This document shows positions 1 to 8,616 of a DNA stretch of 64,000 nucleotides, in pieces. Each line of letters starts with the position of its first letter. The stretch's first letter is position 1. The DNA is from Sphingomonas ginsenosidimutans (GTDB taxonomy: Bacteria; Pseudomonadota; Alphaproteobacteria; Sphingomonadales; Sphingomonadaceae): the NCBI RefSeq assembly GCF_002374835.1, contig NZ_NWVD01000007.1, positions 1 to 64,000 on the forward strand. The letters are read 5' to 3'. Position numbers and translations under genes: made by a program. The notes beneath the pieces were generated by a model. The model ran no database searches. It was not told where the DNA came from and saw only the letters and a list, made by a program, of their open reading frames with translations.

Positions 1-130
1 CCGCCTCCGGTGCCCGGATCGCCTTGCGCACCACCTTGCGCGACAGGTGCAGGTCCCGCGCTATCGCCTTGATGGCCTTCCCCGACGCGTGCTCGCGCCG
101 GATCCTCAACACCGTCTCCAATACCAGCAT
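1..130 (-). CDS. istA: IS21-type transposase IstA, N-terminal fragment cut by the window edge
   Basis: The minus strand from the ATG at 130 reads MLVLETVLRIRREHASGKA followed by KAIARDLHLSRKVVRKAIR. That is the DNA-binding helix-turn-helix opening of IstA, the DDE transposase of IS21 elements. Only 43 residues are inside the window. An in-frame GTG at 151 could add seven residues, but the ATG gives the usual family start. The catalytic domain and the helper ATPase IstB would lie to the left. Family assignment is from memory of the motif and is supported by the terminal repeats just outside the gene. Confidence 0.7.
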   Translation of the reverse strand, partial: MLVLETVLRIRREHASGKAIKAIARDLHLSRKVVRKAIRAPEA

Positions 131-185
131 CCCGCTCTCGCCGCCTGACACACCGCCAAGCGAACAGCCTAGACCACCGGGATGA

Positions 186-243
186 GGGGTCCCTTTTCGA
201 CGCCGATCACCCCGCTACCGGGGTCCTTTTTCCACGCCGATCC
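186..243. repeat. Pair of IS21 terminal repeats
   Basis: Two 24-bp direct copies, 186-209 and 220-243, start 34 bp apart. Both contain GGGGTCC, a T run and ACGCCGATC, and they differ at only three positions. Multiple transposase-binding repeats at the termini are characteristic of IS21 elements, so these are probably the IstA binding sites. Confidence 0.65.
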
Positions 244-246
244 ACA

Positions 247-324
247 GCCACACGCTACGACCGCTGCCCAACCGCCTTCTTCTCCGCCATCGCCCTCGCA
301 GCCACCGCCATCTTCTGGCTGTGA
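247..324 (+). pseudogene. C-terminal remnant of an IS5/IS4-type transposase
   Basis: Immediately outside the IS21 end the plus strand reads ATRYDRCPTAFFSAI followed by ALAATAIFWL and a TGA stop at 322-324. This is the typical C-terminus of IS5-type DDE transposases common in sphingomonads, recognised from memory. Everything upstream is missing because the IS21-type element interrupts it here. The bases after the stop run to a CTAG at 341-344, which fits the YTAR target preference of IS5-group elements and may mark its outer end. That CTAG also supplies the stop codon of the next gene. Confidence 0.55.
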
Positions 325-340
325 TCAACGAGTCCTGACC

Positions 341-1180
341 CTAGGCAGTGGCGAGATGGGCGAGCACAATGCCAGGAACGGACTGTGCACGATCAAGGTA
401 GCGGGCATTCGCGCGTTCCAGCGATGCCTCGAATCCTGCCGCGAGGATCGGATCGCGCATGCGGAACAGGGCTGGAATGTCGACCGCCTCCCCTTTTTCG
501 CGCATCGGCTGAGTTTGTTGGTAAATTTCGTCAAGCGTGGCCATGGCGCGCTTAGTCTTGAGTTCTCCGAACGCCGGATCGGCTTCACGATTGACCCCTT
601 GGAGCCAAGCCGCGATCAGCGTCGACAAGATCGAGCTGCTCGTTTGCAGTGGCCAGCACGCGGTGGCGCACGCGTTCAGGGCGGCACGCTCATGGCTGTG
701 CGGTAACGTTGTTTCCACGGCCGCCTCAATGCGGCGACGTATTGCGGTCCACTCACTGCGATGCATGACAACGCCTGATGCTTCCGCGCGGTGCAGCGCT
801 CGTACGTCGGCGTAGGACGATGCCGCGAGGCGCTCAACCCCCATATCAGTCAGGAAATGGTCGACAATCCTCTGCGGCACCCGCGACAGGTCGGCGCCCA
901 CCTCGACACACTCTACCCAGCGCAACGCGGCATCGCCGCCACTATCAGACCCAGCATAAGCGGTCAGCGGATCGAGCAAGCCAGCCATCGGGAGCGGGTA
1001 GCCGAACCGGCTTGCATAGTCGGCGCTATCCCCCCCTTCGGTCGACACACCCAGTGCGCTCCCCCCAGAGCCGTCCCAGACGGTGCCGCCGAAGCGAAGC
1101 GTGCCATTGGCGATATGGTTTTCTAGTCGGGTGAGCAGTGCCGCCTTGATGGCCGGATTGCCCCCGAAGGCGCCAGTCAT
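341..1180 (-). CDS. Uncharacterised cytosolic protein, last gene of the import operon
   Basis: 279 residues with no signal peptide or membrane segment. The start is the ATG at 1180, which overlaps the thioredoxin stop as ATGA, so the two are probably translationally coupled. The N-terminal third (AFGGNPAIKAALLTRLENH, then TVWDGSGGSALGV, then VEVGADLSRVP) resembles, from memory, a widespread uncharacterised family with the pattern FGG..K...R...H...G..WD...G and a later GADLS; the paired cysteines usual in its GC-x-GC segment are absent here. The C-terminal half looks helical. The stop codon lies in the CTAG abutting an IS5 remnant, so the original C-terminus may have been altered. No function can be assigned. 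Confidence 0.7.
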   Translation of the reverse strand: MTGAFGGNPAIKAALLTRLENHIANGTLRFGGTVWDGSGGSALGVSTEGGDSADYASRFGYPLPMAGLLDPLTAYAGSDSGGDAALRWVECVEVGADLSRVPQRIVDHFLTDMGVERLAASSYADVRALHRAEASGVVMHRSEWTAIRRRIEAAVETTLPHSHERAALNACATACWPLQTSSSILSTLIAAWLQGVNREADPAFGELKTKRAMATLDEIYQQTQPMREKGEAVDIPALFRMRDPILAAGFEASLERANARYLDRAQSVPGIVLAHLATA

Positions 1181-1503
1181 AGATGGCTTTCTAGCCAAGC
1201 GGTCAAATGCCCGCGTGACTTCAGGCCGACCACCCGGTCGATCTCCACGCCGTCGCGATACAGCGCCAGGGTAGGCAGCGTCCGCGCCGCGAACGGCTTG
1301 GCGATCGCCTCATCCACCGCGACGTTGACCTTGCATATCCGCAACTCGTCGACGAAATCAGCGGCCAGATCGTCGAGGATCGGGGCCAGCGCCCGGCATG
1401 GTGCGCATGTCGGCGACCAGAGATCGAAAAGGATTAAACCGCGCTGCTCTGCGATGACCGCGGCGACGTCCCAGCCCGCGACGTCGATAACCTTGCCCGT
1501 CAT
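1177..1503 (-). CDS. Thioredoxin-fold protein with CAPC active site
   Basis: 108 residues. It carries the redox motif WSPTCAPC and the cis-proline loop TLPTLALYRDG, so a thiol-disulfide oxidoreductase of the thioredoxin family is clear. There is no signal peptide, which places it in the cytosol, unlike DsbA/TlpA-type proteins. ATG 1503 is preferred; a TTG at 1512 sits a few bases after AGAGAGG and is possible. It lies 39 bp after the ABC gene and overlaps the following unknown gene by 4 bp. It may keep imported substrate or a partner protein reduced, but that is inferred from position only. Confidence 0.85.
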   Translation of the reverse strand: MTGKVIDVAGWDVAAVIAEQRGLILFDLWSPTCAPCRALAPILDDLAADFVDELRICKVNVAVDEAIAKPFAARTLPTLALYRDGVEIDRVVGLKSRGHLTAWLESHL

Positions 1504-1542
1504 GATCTTCAAAATCCTCTCTGCCGTCTCGTCGTGGCGATC

Positions 1543-3345
1543 TCAGTCGCCGGTCTTGGTCCGGTCGACGGCGGTGGCGATCGTGCCGCCATCCGCGAAG
1601 GTCAGCATATGGCTGTGGTGCGCCAGCAGCGTCTCGTCATGCACCACGCTGATGATTGTGGCGTCGGGCAGCCCCGTGCGGACGCTGTCATAGAAGTGGC
1701 GGGCATTGCCCGCGTCGAGCGCGCTCGTTGCCTCGTCGAGCACCAGCAGAGTGGGGCGGTGCAGGAGGACACGGGCGAGGGCGATCCGCTGCTGCTCGCC
1801 GGGGGACAATTCCTCCTGCCACAGGCGCAGCGCGTGCATCTCCGTGGCTAGATAGCCGAGGCGCACCTGTTCCAGCAATGCAACGATTTCGGCATCGGAA
1901 TGCTTTTCCGGCCGATCGGGGAAGCAGACCGCCGCCTTGAGCGTACCCTGCGGCAGGTAAAGCCGCTGCGGCACAAACATTGCCCGGCTGTCATGTGCTA
2001 GCGCAACGCTGCCCTGCCCGTCGGGCCACAGCCCCGCCAGCGCGCGCACGAGCGTGGACTTGCCGGTGCCCGAGGCACCCCGCACCGCCCAGCGTTCTCC
2101 CTTGCGCACGGTCCAGTCGCCGACGATCGCGAGCGCCTCGCCATGCGCATGGTAGAGTGTCAGGCTCTGCGTCGCGAGGACGACACCCGGAGCGGTGCCC
2201 GCGCCCACGGTAATTCCGGCGGGCTGCACATCGTCCAGTGCGTCGTCCAGCCCCTTCATACGGTTGAAGTAGCTGACCTGCTGACCGATCAACTGATAGC
2301 TCTTCACGAAATAGCCGAGCTGCATTCCCAACTGCCCGAATGCGTCGCGGCCCGCCATCAATTGGCCGAAGGTCATGCTTCCTGCGAAATAGCCGGGCAC
2401 CATGATAAACAGCGGCAGCACAGTGCCCAACCGGTCATAGACGCTACCCGCCGCCGTGATACCCAGCGAGGTGTAGATGACCGAGCGGAAATTGGTTCGC
2501 ACCGCGTCGAACGCCTGGCGCAGGGCCTCGCGCTCGGTCGGGACCGCACCGGCGAGGCCGATCTGCGCCGCATTGCGCCGCACGTGGATCAGTCCGGCGC
2601 GGAAATCCGCCTCGCGGTGCTGCTGGCGCATCATCGCGCGGACGAAGGGCTGGCCGATCCTGGCGGTCAGCCAGGATCCGATGATCGCATAGGTAAAGGC
2701 GTACCAGACTGTACTGCCCGGAATGAAAATCGCGGTTCCGCCCAGCGAGAAACGGATCGGCGGCGCGGTTTCCAGAAGGATCATCGCGAAGGTGACGCCG
2801 GTCACGACCGACCCGACCAGCCGCATGACGATATGCAGCGCGCCGATCGTCATGCCCAATGCGGCGGTGATCGCGTTGAGATCGTCGGCGATACGCTGGT
2901 CGGGATTGTCGATGATCCGCAACCGCTCGATCTCGGCATAGCGGTTGCGGCTCATCCAGCGGTCGAGATAGTCGCGCGTCAAAAAGGTGCGCCAACGGAT
3001 CGACAGCAGGCCGTCGATCAGATTCTCGACCAAGATCATGGCGATCTGCATCGCCATGATCCCCAGGAACACGATTACCAGCGGCACCATCTGCGCCTGG
3101 TCGCGCTGTTCAATCGCATCGAAGAAATGCTGCTGCCAGCGATTCGCGCGCAGCATGATGAACGCGGTGCCGAACTGGAAAAAGAATAAAGTAATCAGCG
3201 CGAACCAAGCGAACTTCCAGTCGGACGACCGCCAATAACCGCTGACCAGCCGCCATGCGTCCGCCCAGCGGGCGGTGGCGTCCTGGGGTGGGGCGAGGCC
3301 CGTCTCGCGACGGACCTCCCCGCTTTGGGAGGGTTGCGGCATCAT
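1543..3345 (-). CDS. yddA: SbmA/YddA-type ABC transporter, fused permease and ATPase
   Basis: 600 residues. The N-terminal half (about 40-340) has several hydrophobic helices of the ABC_membrane_2 type shared by SbmA, BacA, YddA and ABCD proteins. The C-terminal half is an ATPase with Walker A GASGTGKST at 423-431, signature LSPGEQQR at 513-520, Walker B LLVLDEAT at 533-540 and the switch histidine at 569, all intact. Members that have been studied move peptides or peptide antibiotics across the inner membrane. It starts 16 bp after the TonB receptor gene, and this receptor-transporter-M16 peptidase trio matches E. coli yddB-yddA-pqqL. Direction and substrate are not evident from sequence; import of peptide fragments is the inference. 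Confidence 0.85.
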   Translation of the reverse strand: MMPQPSQSGEVRRETGLAPPQDATARWADAWRLVSGYWRSSDWKFAWFALITLFFFQFGTAFIMLRANRWQQHFFDAIEQRDQAQMVPLVIVFLGIMAMQIAMILVENLIDGLLSIRWRTFLTRDYLDRWMSRNRYAEIERLRIIDNPDQRIADDLNAITAALGMTIGALHIVMRLVGSVVTGVTFAMILLETAPPIRFSLGGTAIFIPGSTVWYAFTYAIIGSWLTARIGQPFVRAMMRQQHREADFRAGLIHVRRNAAQIGLAGAVPTEREALRQAFDAVRTNFRSVIYTSLGITAAGSVYDRLGTVLPLFIMVPGYFAGSMTFGQLMAGRDAFGQLGMQLGYFVKSYQLIGQQVSYFNRMKGLDDALDDVQPAGITVGAGTAPGVVLATQSLTLYHAHGEALAIVGDWTVRKGERWAVRGASGTGKSTLVRALAGLWPDGQGSVALAHDSRAMFVPQRLYLPQGTLKAAVCFPDRPEKHSDAEIVALLEQVRLGYLATEMHALRLWQEELSPGEQQRIALARVLLHRPTLLVLDEATSALDAGNARHFYDSVRTGLPDATIISVVHDETLLAHHSHMLTFADGGTIATAVDRTKTGD

Positions 3346-3361
3346 TGGCGGCTGTCCTCGA

Positions 3362-5659
3362 TCAGAAGAAGCGATAACCGACGGTCAACCGCCAGCTGCG
3401 CGGCTCGCCAAGCGGAATATAGCTGTCGAACCGGGTCGGCGCATAGGATTTGCGGTCGAACAGATTGCGGACGCCGATATTGATGTCGAGGTCGCCGATC
3501 GACAGGAACCCGTTGAGATTGGCGAGTGCCGCACCGGCGATCCGATAGGTGTTCAGGCGGTCGATCGCAGAACTAGACCGGCCCGCGACCCCGCCCCCCA
3601 GACCCGCACGCATATCGTCGCCGATCTTGCGCTCATAGGAGGCATAGAAGTTGTACACGTCGCGCGGCTGGCCGTTGAGCGTGTTGCCGATCGTCGGTGT
3701 CGGCTGCAGGAACTTGTAGTCGGTGCGCGTAAATGCGGCGGACACGGTCAGGGCGGTCACCGGCGTGCCGCTGATGTTCAGGTCGACGCCTTCGCCCAGC
3801 TGTCCGGGCAGCGCGATTGAGAAGCGCGGATTGGCCGGGTCGCGGTCGAGGAGATTGCTCTGACGGATGCTGAAATAGGATGCGTTGATCAGGACACGCT
3901 TGTCGAACAAATCCCACTTCACGCCGGTTTCGGCATTGCGGCTGCGGATGTCGGGCAGCTTATTGCCCGCCGCGTTGAGCGAGAAGGTCGGCGTATAGCC
4001 ATAGGCCACGGTGCCGAACACCGATAGCTTGTCGGTGATGTCGACCACCGCACCGAAATTGGGCACGGTCGTCGCTGCATGGGTCGAGCTTGCCCCGAAG
4101 CGTGCGACGATCGAGGTGAAGTCGGTGACGTTGCGCCGGACCGCAGCCATCAAGTGGATCGGGCCGAAGCCGACCAAATACTGGCCGTAATAGCCACGCT
4201 GCTTGCCGATCACCGTCGAGCGTTCGCTATAGATGGATGCGAGCGGCGGCAGCGTCCCGCTGGGGGTGAGGAAGTTGTACGGGAACATGCCCCCATTGGC
4301 GGCATAGATCGCGTCGGTATCGCTTTTCACATTGGTCGCGCCGACGACGATCTTGTGGCTCACGGGACCGGTGTCGAAGGCGATCCGGGCAAAGCCGTCC
4401 ACCGCGTCGGTGGTCGACGTCTGGCGCACCCCGCTGCGCGATACGAGCAGCAGGCCGCTGTTGTTCAGGACGGCGAACGGGGAATATTGCGACAGTGCGA
4501 ACGTCGCGTTCTGATGCTGGCCACGCAGCACGACGGTCAGCCAGTCGGTCAGCTTCTGCGTCACCTCGGCATTGATCTGCGTCGTGCCGTTGCGGACGAA
4601 CTGCCCCTTGCCACCCACCAGCGGCCGGTCCCAGGCGACGTCGTAAGGCGTCTTAGTAGCCTTGTTCAACACGGTATAGGGCACCATGCCGAAATATTGC
4701 GTGCCGGCCACGGCCGAGACGATGATATCGGTCGTCGCGTTCTTGTACCGCAGCGAGGGCGCGAACAGATAATCCTCGTTGCCGCGATAGCCGCCGAAAT
4801 TGCGGTCGGCGGTCGCCGCCGTGGCGATGATGCGCGCGCTCAGGCGATTGTCGTCGGTCAGGGCCCGATTGGCGTCGATGGTTCCCCGGACCAGGCCGAA
4901 CGATCCGGTATCCATCGACGCATAGAGCCGTTCGTTGGCGTTCGGCTTCTTGGTGACGATGTTGATCGTGCCGCCCAGATTGTCGCCGCCCAGCAGGATC
5001 GCGTCGGGGCCCTTCAGCACCTCGATCCGCTCGATATTGACCAGCGACTGAGTCGTACCCGCCGCGAAGCTGGAGCTGGAAACCGAAGGCAGGCCGTTGA
5101 CCGCGCCGTTGGAGTCGAAGCCTCGCACCGAATAGCTGACGCCGCCCTGCACTGTGGCGGTGTTGACGACGACGCCGCCGGCGTTGGCTAGCGCCTCCGC
5201 GATCGTCTGCGCCTGCTGGCGTTCGAGCAGCTTGGACGAGATGACCTGCGTGTTGCGCGGCTGTTCGCGCAGCGACTGGCCTGTCCGCGACGAACTGGTC
5301 GCGCCGCGAACGAGTACGCTATTCTCTGCTTCGTTGGGCTGCGCGGTAACGATGACGTCGTTCAGGATGGAGATCGCTCCCGTATCGCTGACCTCGACCG
5401 CGACGGGCAGGCCGCGCGTCGCCTGGGCGACGGCGTCACGCTCCGACCGGGCATTGACGACGGGCCTGGCGGTGATCCCGCGCACCGCGTCGGGATCGAT
5501 GTTCAGCGGCTTGCCCCATTCCGCCGCGATCCGCTGCAGCGCCTCGCTCAGCGGCAAGGCGGGTTGCGATACCACGCGGTCCTGCGCCGACGCGACACCC
5601 GGTGCGGTGGCGGCCACCAGCGCCAACAGACTGGCGGCCGCATAATGACGTGTACCCAT
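3362..5659 (-). CDS. TonB-dependent outer-membrane receptor with STN domain
   Basis: 765 residues from the ATG at 5659, which has a GGGGGG ribosome site 8 bases upstream; an upstream ATG at 5680 is less likely. A signal peptide ends near residue 25 (GVASA/Q). A secretin/TonB N-terminal (STN) domain covers about 33-95, a TonB box DVIVTA lies at 101-106, the plug follows with NIERIEVLKGP near 208-218, and the rest is a 22-strand-type barrel ending in the aromatic YRFF. The barrel looks like the siderophore-receptor class, but its operon partners are an M16 peptidase and a YddA-type transporter, as for E. coli YddB and, in part, Pectobacterium FusA. An STN domain normally talks to a FecR-type anti-sigma factor; none is nearby. 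Confidence 0.9.
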   Translation of the reverse strand: MGTRHYAAASLLALVAATAPGVASAQDRVVSQPALPLSEALQRIAAEWGKPLNIDPDAVRGITARPVVNARSERDAVAQATRGLPVAVEVSDTGAISILNDVIVTAQPNEAENSVLVRGATSSSRTGQSLREQPRNTQVISSKLLERQQAQTIAEALANAGGVVVNTATVQGGVSYSVRGFDSNGAVNGLPSVSSSSFAAGTTQSLVNIERIEVLKGPDAILLGGDNLGGTINIVTKKPNANERLYASMDTGSFGLVRGTIDANRALTDDNRLSARIIATAATADRNFGGYRGNEDYLFAPSLRYKNATTDIIVSAVAGTQYFGMVPYTVLNKATKTPYDVAWDRPLVGGKGQFVRNGTTQINAEVTQKLTDWLTVVLRGQHQNATFALSQYSPFAVLNNSGLLLVSRSGVRQTSTTDAVDGFARIAFDTGPVSHKIVVGATNVKSDTDAIYAANGGMFPYNFLTPSGTLPPLASIYSERSTVIGKQRGYYGQYLVGFGPIHLMAAVRRNVTDFTSIVARFGASSTHAATTVPNFGAVVDITDKLSVFGTVAYGYTPTFSLNAAGNKLPDIRSRNAETGVKWDLFDKRVLINASYFSIRQSNLLDRDPANPRFSIALPGQLGEGVDLNISGTPVTALTVSAAFTRTDYKFLQPTPTIGNTLNGQPRDVYNFYASYERKIGDDMRAGLGGGVAGRSSSAIDRLNTYRIAGAALANLNGFLSIGDLDINIGVRNLFDRKSYAPTRFDSYIPLGEPRSWRLTVGYRFF

Positions 5660-5731
5660 ATTCAATTCCCCCCATGTCATTGATGGATAACAATGCGCGC
5701 CTGCCTTGCCGGGCAGTCCGCGCGGCCCCCT

Positions 5732-8527
5732 TCAGCGCGCCGTGGGGATCACCACGGGCGTGCCAAGCTTGAGATTCGCGAATTGGTCGCGGATGCGCTG
5801 CCAGTCGCCGACCAGCACCCAATGGACCGTCTCCGGATCAGACAGCGCTCCGGTGGCGCCCCGCAGCTGCCCCAGCGTCAGCGACTGAAGCCGGATCGGC
5901 TCGCGCACGACATCGTCGTGCGGCAGCCCGTCGGCTTCGGCGTCCGCCATGGCCTGCAGCAGGTTAGCATTCCCCTCCAGCTTGACCGCACTCTGGTTGG
6001 CCACGCTGGTCGCGATACGGGTCAGCTCGCGCTGCTCGGGCGGACGATCGCCGTTAAGGTCGCGCATTTCCTTGATCAGTTCCGCGACCGACTCCCCGCT
6101 GTGCTCTCGGCTAACCGAGCCCGCGAGGATCCAGCGACGCCCCCCCCGCGCGTCGTACAGGCCCGAGCCGATGCCATAGGTCCAGCCCTTGTCGGCACGC
6201 AGGTTGCTGCCGATCCGGGCGGTCGAATTGCCACCATAGACCTCGTTGACGGTCCAGGCTGCGGTCGCCTCTGCGCTACCCGGCGTGGCGGCCGGGATGA
6301 CCTTGCCCGCCATGATGAAGGTCTGAGCCGCCCCCGGCTTGTCGATCACCGTCAGGGACGGTGTCGCGCTGCCATGCGCGGGCGGTATGGTCGGGGCGGG
6401 GGCGGCCGGACCCTGGGCGCTCCATCCGGCCAGCGCCTTTTCCAGCAGCGGCTTCAGGACTGCCATGCTGGTATCCGCCGCGATGTACAGTGTCGCGCGA
6501 TCGGGCCGTACATGACCGCGATACCATTCGCGCAAGGAAGCGGGATCGATCGCCTCCGTCGCCTGGATGTCCGTCGAAAAATCCGGCGCGGGGGCATAGG
6601 GATGACCGGTGCCGTATATGGCGTTGAACAGCACCCTATCGGCGAGCGCGGAATTGCTCGATCGCCCGGCGGCGAGTTGCTCGACGCGCGCTTTTTTCAG
6701 CGCTCCGATCGTCTCCGGTGTGATGCCGGGCCGGGTCAGCACATCGCCCAGGAAAGCGAGCCCGTCCGCCAGTCGTTTCGCATCCCACCCGACGCTCAGG
6801 TCGGCATGGTCGAGGTCGGTGGTCTTGTTGATCCACCCGTTCAGCGTCTCGGCGCGTTCGGCGCGGGAGCGCTGATCCGGGGTGGTGCCGTTTCCGGCCA
6901 GCAGGTCGAGCGCGATCGGCGCAACCACCCGCGAGGAACCGGCGAGACCCGCATCGTCGAGGCGGAGCAACACACTGTCGGTCATCGCGCCAGGCCGGGG
7001 GACCAGCACCACCTTCAACCCGTTCAACAGGCGCGCGCGCTCCACCGCGGGAAACACGATCGGCGTCATCTGGCCCATCGGCGGCGGCCCCTGGGTCAGG
7101 TCATAGCCCCCCGGCGTCGCCTGCGCCGTCGGCTTCGGGCGGACGATTAGCCGGTAACCGGGGCGGCCATAGACTGCCTCGACCTGATGTCGGACACTTT
7201 CCGGCGTTGCCGTGCGCAGCTCACGCAAATAGGTTGTGGCATAGTCGGTATCGCTCGTCTGGTTCACCGCCCGAGCTTGCAGGAACGCCTTGCCCGACGT
7301 GCTGTCCTGCAACCCGAACATATATTGCGTGCGGGCCGCCCGCGCACGTTCCAGCTCGTCGGGTGTCGGACCTTCGGCGACGTAGCGGGCGATGAGGGCA
7401 TCGATTTCCGCCTCGGCGCGCGAAATCTGGTCGGCCGGGATTCCGTCGACGACGAAGCCCATCCGGCTCGATAGCTGTCCTTCGTTGAAGGTGACGAAGG
7501 CGGAACGGGCAATGCCAAGTTCCTCGATCAGACGCCGGTTGAGCCGCGAGCGCGCCCCCGCCGCCATGATGTGCGCGGTCAGGTCCAGCGCGGCGATCGA
7601 CGGCGAACCCTGGGGCAGTGCGATATAGGTGGCGTAGATGCGCCCCAGCGGGACCGACCGGAAAATCTCGCGCCGTACCGGCCCGGTCATCGGCGCCGTG
7701 CGCGTCAGCAGCCGGTCGAGCGGCTGTCGGGGTGCCAATCCGCCGAAATACTTCTCGACCAGCCGCTTCGCCTCGTCCGCAGAGACATCGCCCGCCAAAA
7801 TCAGCGTCGCATTGGAAGGCCCGTAATGCGTGTCGAACCATTGGCGAGCGACATCTACAGTGACCGCCTCCAGGTCGGCATCCTCGCCGATTACGCTGTG
7901 GTGGTAGGGGTGATCCGCAGGATACATGTCCGCCAGGGTGGTCGCTTCATCGGTGCCATCGGGGCGGCTGCCGCGCAGGCGCTTCTCGTTCAGCACGACC
8001 CCCACCTCGCGCTTGATCCGCTCGGACGTCAGCGCATCGCCGACATAGCCCATCCGATCCGCTTCGAGGAACAGGACCCGCTCCAGCGCGGCGCGCGGGA
8101 ACGTTTCGAACAGCGTCGTGGTATCCTGATTCGTACTGGCGTTGGCGTTCGTTGCCCCAAGATCCTGCAGAGAGACGAACGCGTTCTGGTTCCAATGCGC
8201 GCTGCCATCGAGCAGGAGGTGCTCGTACAGATGCGCATAGCCATATTGGCCCGTTCTTTCGTCCTTCGATCCGACATCATAGACAACGGTTGCGGTGATG
8301 AGCGGAACGCGCTTGCTGGTCTGTACGATGACCTTCAGCCCGTTGGGCAGGGTGAAGCGCGTGACGGGGTCGCTGATGACGGGCGGCATGATCACCGCTT
8401 GCGGGCTCTGGATCGTCATCCGCCGATCTGAAAGCCGTACATTCTTTCGCGCAGAGCCCTCGGCCGTGACGGTTCCGCACATCGCTATCATCGACAGCGC
8501 AACAAATGGGAAGTTCTTTGTCATCAT
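5732..8527 (-). CDS. pqqL: Periplasmic M16 zinc peptidase, PqqL/FusC type
   Basis: 931 residues, about the length of E. coli PqqL. A signal peptide covers roughly the first 22 residues (ending TVTA). The inverted zinc motif HLYEH occupies 99-103 (H99, E102, H103), with the distal glutamate in EVGVVLNEKR (E174 or E181). A second, catalytically empty M16 pair fills the C-terminal half, as usual for this clamshell family. It is the first gene of the minus-strand operon and is followed by the TonB receptor and the ABC transporter. In the Fus and PqqL systems such enzymes cut a protein or peptide brought in by the partner receptor; that role is inferred here. Two adjacent ATGs (8527, 8524) are equally possible starts. 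Confidence 0.88.
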   Translation of the reverse strand: MMTKNFPFVALSMIAMCGTVTAEGSARKNVRLSDRRMTIQSPQAVIMPPVISDPVTRFTLPNGLKVIVQTSKRVPLITATVVYDVGSKDERTGQYGYAHLYEHLLLDGSAHWNQNAFVSLQDLGATNANASTNQDTTTLFETFPRAALERVLFLEADRMGYVGDALTSERIKREVGVVLNEKRLRGSRPDGTDEATTLADMYPADHPYHHSVIGEDADLEAVTVDVARQWFDTHYGPSNATLILAGDVSADEAKRLVEKYFGGLAPRQPLDRLLTRTAPMTGPVRREIFRSVPLGRIYATYIALPQGSPSIAALDLTAHIMAAGARSRLNRRLIEELGIARSAFVTFNEGQLSSRMGFVVDGIPADQISRAEAEIDALIARYVAEGPTPDELERARAARTQYMFGLQDSTSGKAFLQARAVNQTSDTDYATTYLRELRTATPESVRHQVEAVYGRPGYRLIVRPKPTAQATPGGYDLTQGPPPMGQMTPIVFPAVERARLLNGLKVVLVPRPGAMTDSVLLRLDDAGLAGSSRVVAPIALDLLAGNGTTPDQRSRAERAETLNGWINKTTDLDHADLSVGWDAKRLADGLAFLGDVLTRPGITPETIGALKKARVEQLAAGRSSNSALADRVLFNAIYGTGHPYAPAPDFSTDIQATEAIDPASLREWYRGHVRPDRATLYIAADTSMAVLKPLLEKALAGWSAQGPAAPAPTIPPAHGSATPSLTVIDKPGAAQTFIMAGKVIPAATPGSAEATAAWTVNEVYGGNSTARIGSNLRADKGWTYGIGSGLYDARGGRRWILAGSVSREHSGESVAELIKEMRDLNGDRPPEQRELTRIATSVANQSAVKLEGNANLLQAMADAEADGLPHDDVVREPIRLQSLTLGQLRGATGALSDPETVHWVLVGDWQRIRDQFANLKLGTPVVIPTAR

Positions 8528-8587
8528 GTGACATTAGCGATTGCTGTGATGGTGGCTTGCAGACAAAACAGCGAAAAATGACCGGCC

Positions 8588-8611
8588 TGTCCCAACTGTT
8601 TGACTAGGACA
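8588..8611. promoter_or_regulatory. Possible operator in the MocR / import-operon divergent spacer
   Basis: The 89-bp spacer between the M16 gene and the MocR-type gene must hold both promoters. It contains TGTCC-N14-GGACA, arms 8588-8592 and 8607-8611, ending six bases before the regulator's start. Such a site would suit autoregulation by a GntR-type dimer. The arms are short and no second copy was found, so this is tentative. Confidence 0.3.
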
Positions 8612-8616
8612 CTTTA

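Larger units (their letters stand above)
1..246 (-). mobile_element. IS21-family insertion sequence, one end only
   Basis: This is the end of an IS21-type element that continues beyond the left edge of the window. It holds the first codons of the transposase on the minus strand and, outside them, two spaced copies of a terminal repeat, which is the usual layout of an IS21 end. The outer boundary is put at about 246, where the minus strand reads TGTGGATCGG; IS21 members commonly begin with TG and end with CA. The other end and istB are not visible. The boundary could be a few bases off. Confidence 0.7.

Noticed and set aside
2143..3189. Long plus-strand frame (348 codons) opposite the ABC transporter gene
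   Set aside because: It is His/Arg/Asp-rich with no motif and lies wholly antisense to a gene with intact Walker motifs; a high-GC shadow frame.
5693..7150. 485-codon plus-strand frame opposite the M16 gene
   Set aside because: No recognisable domain; composition typical of the reverse strand of a GC-rich coding region.
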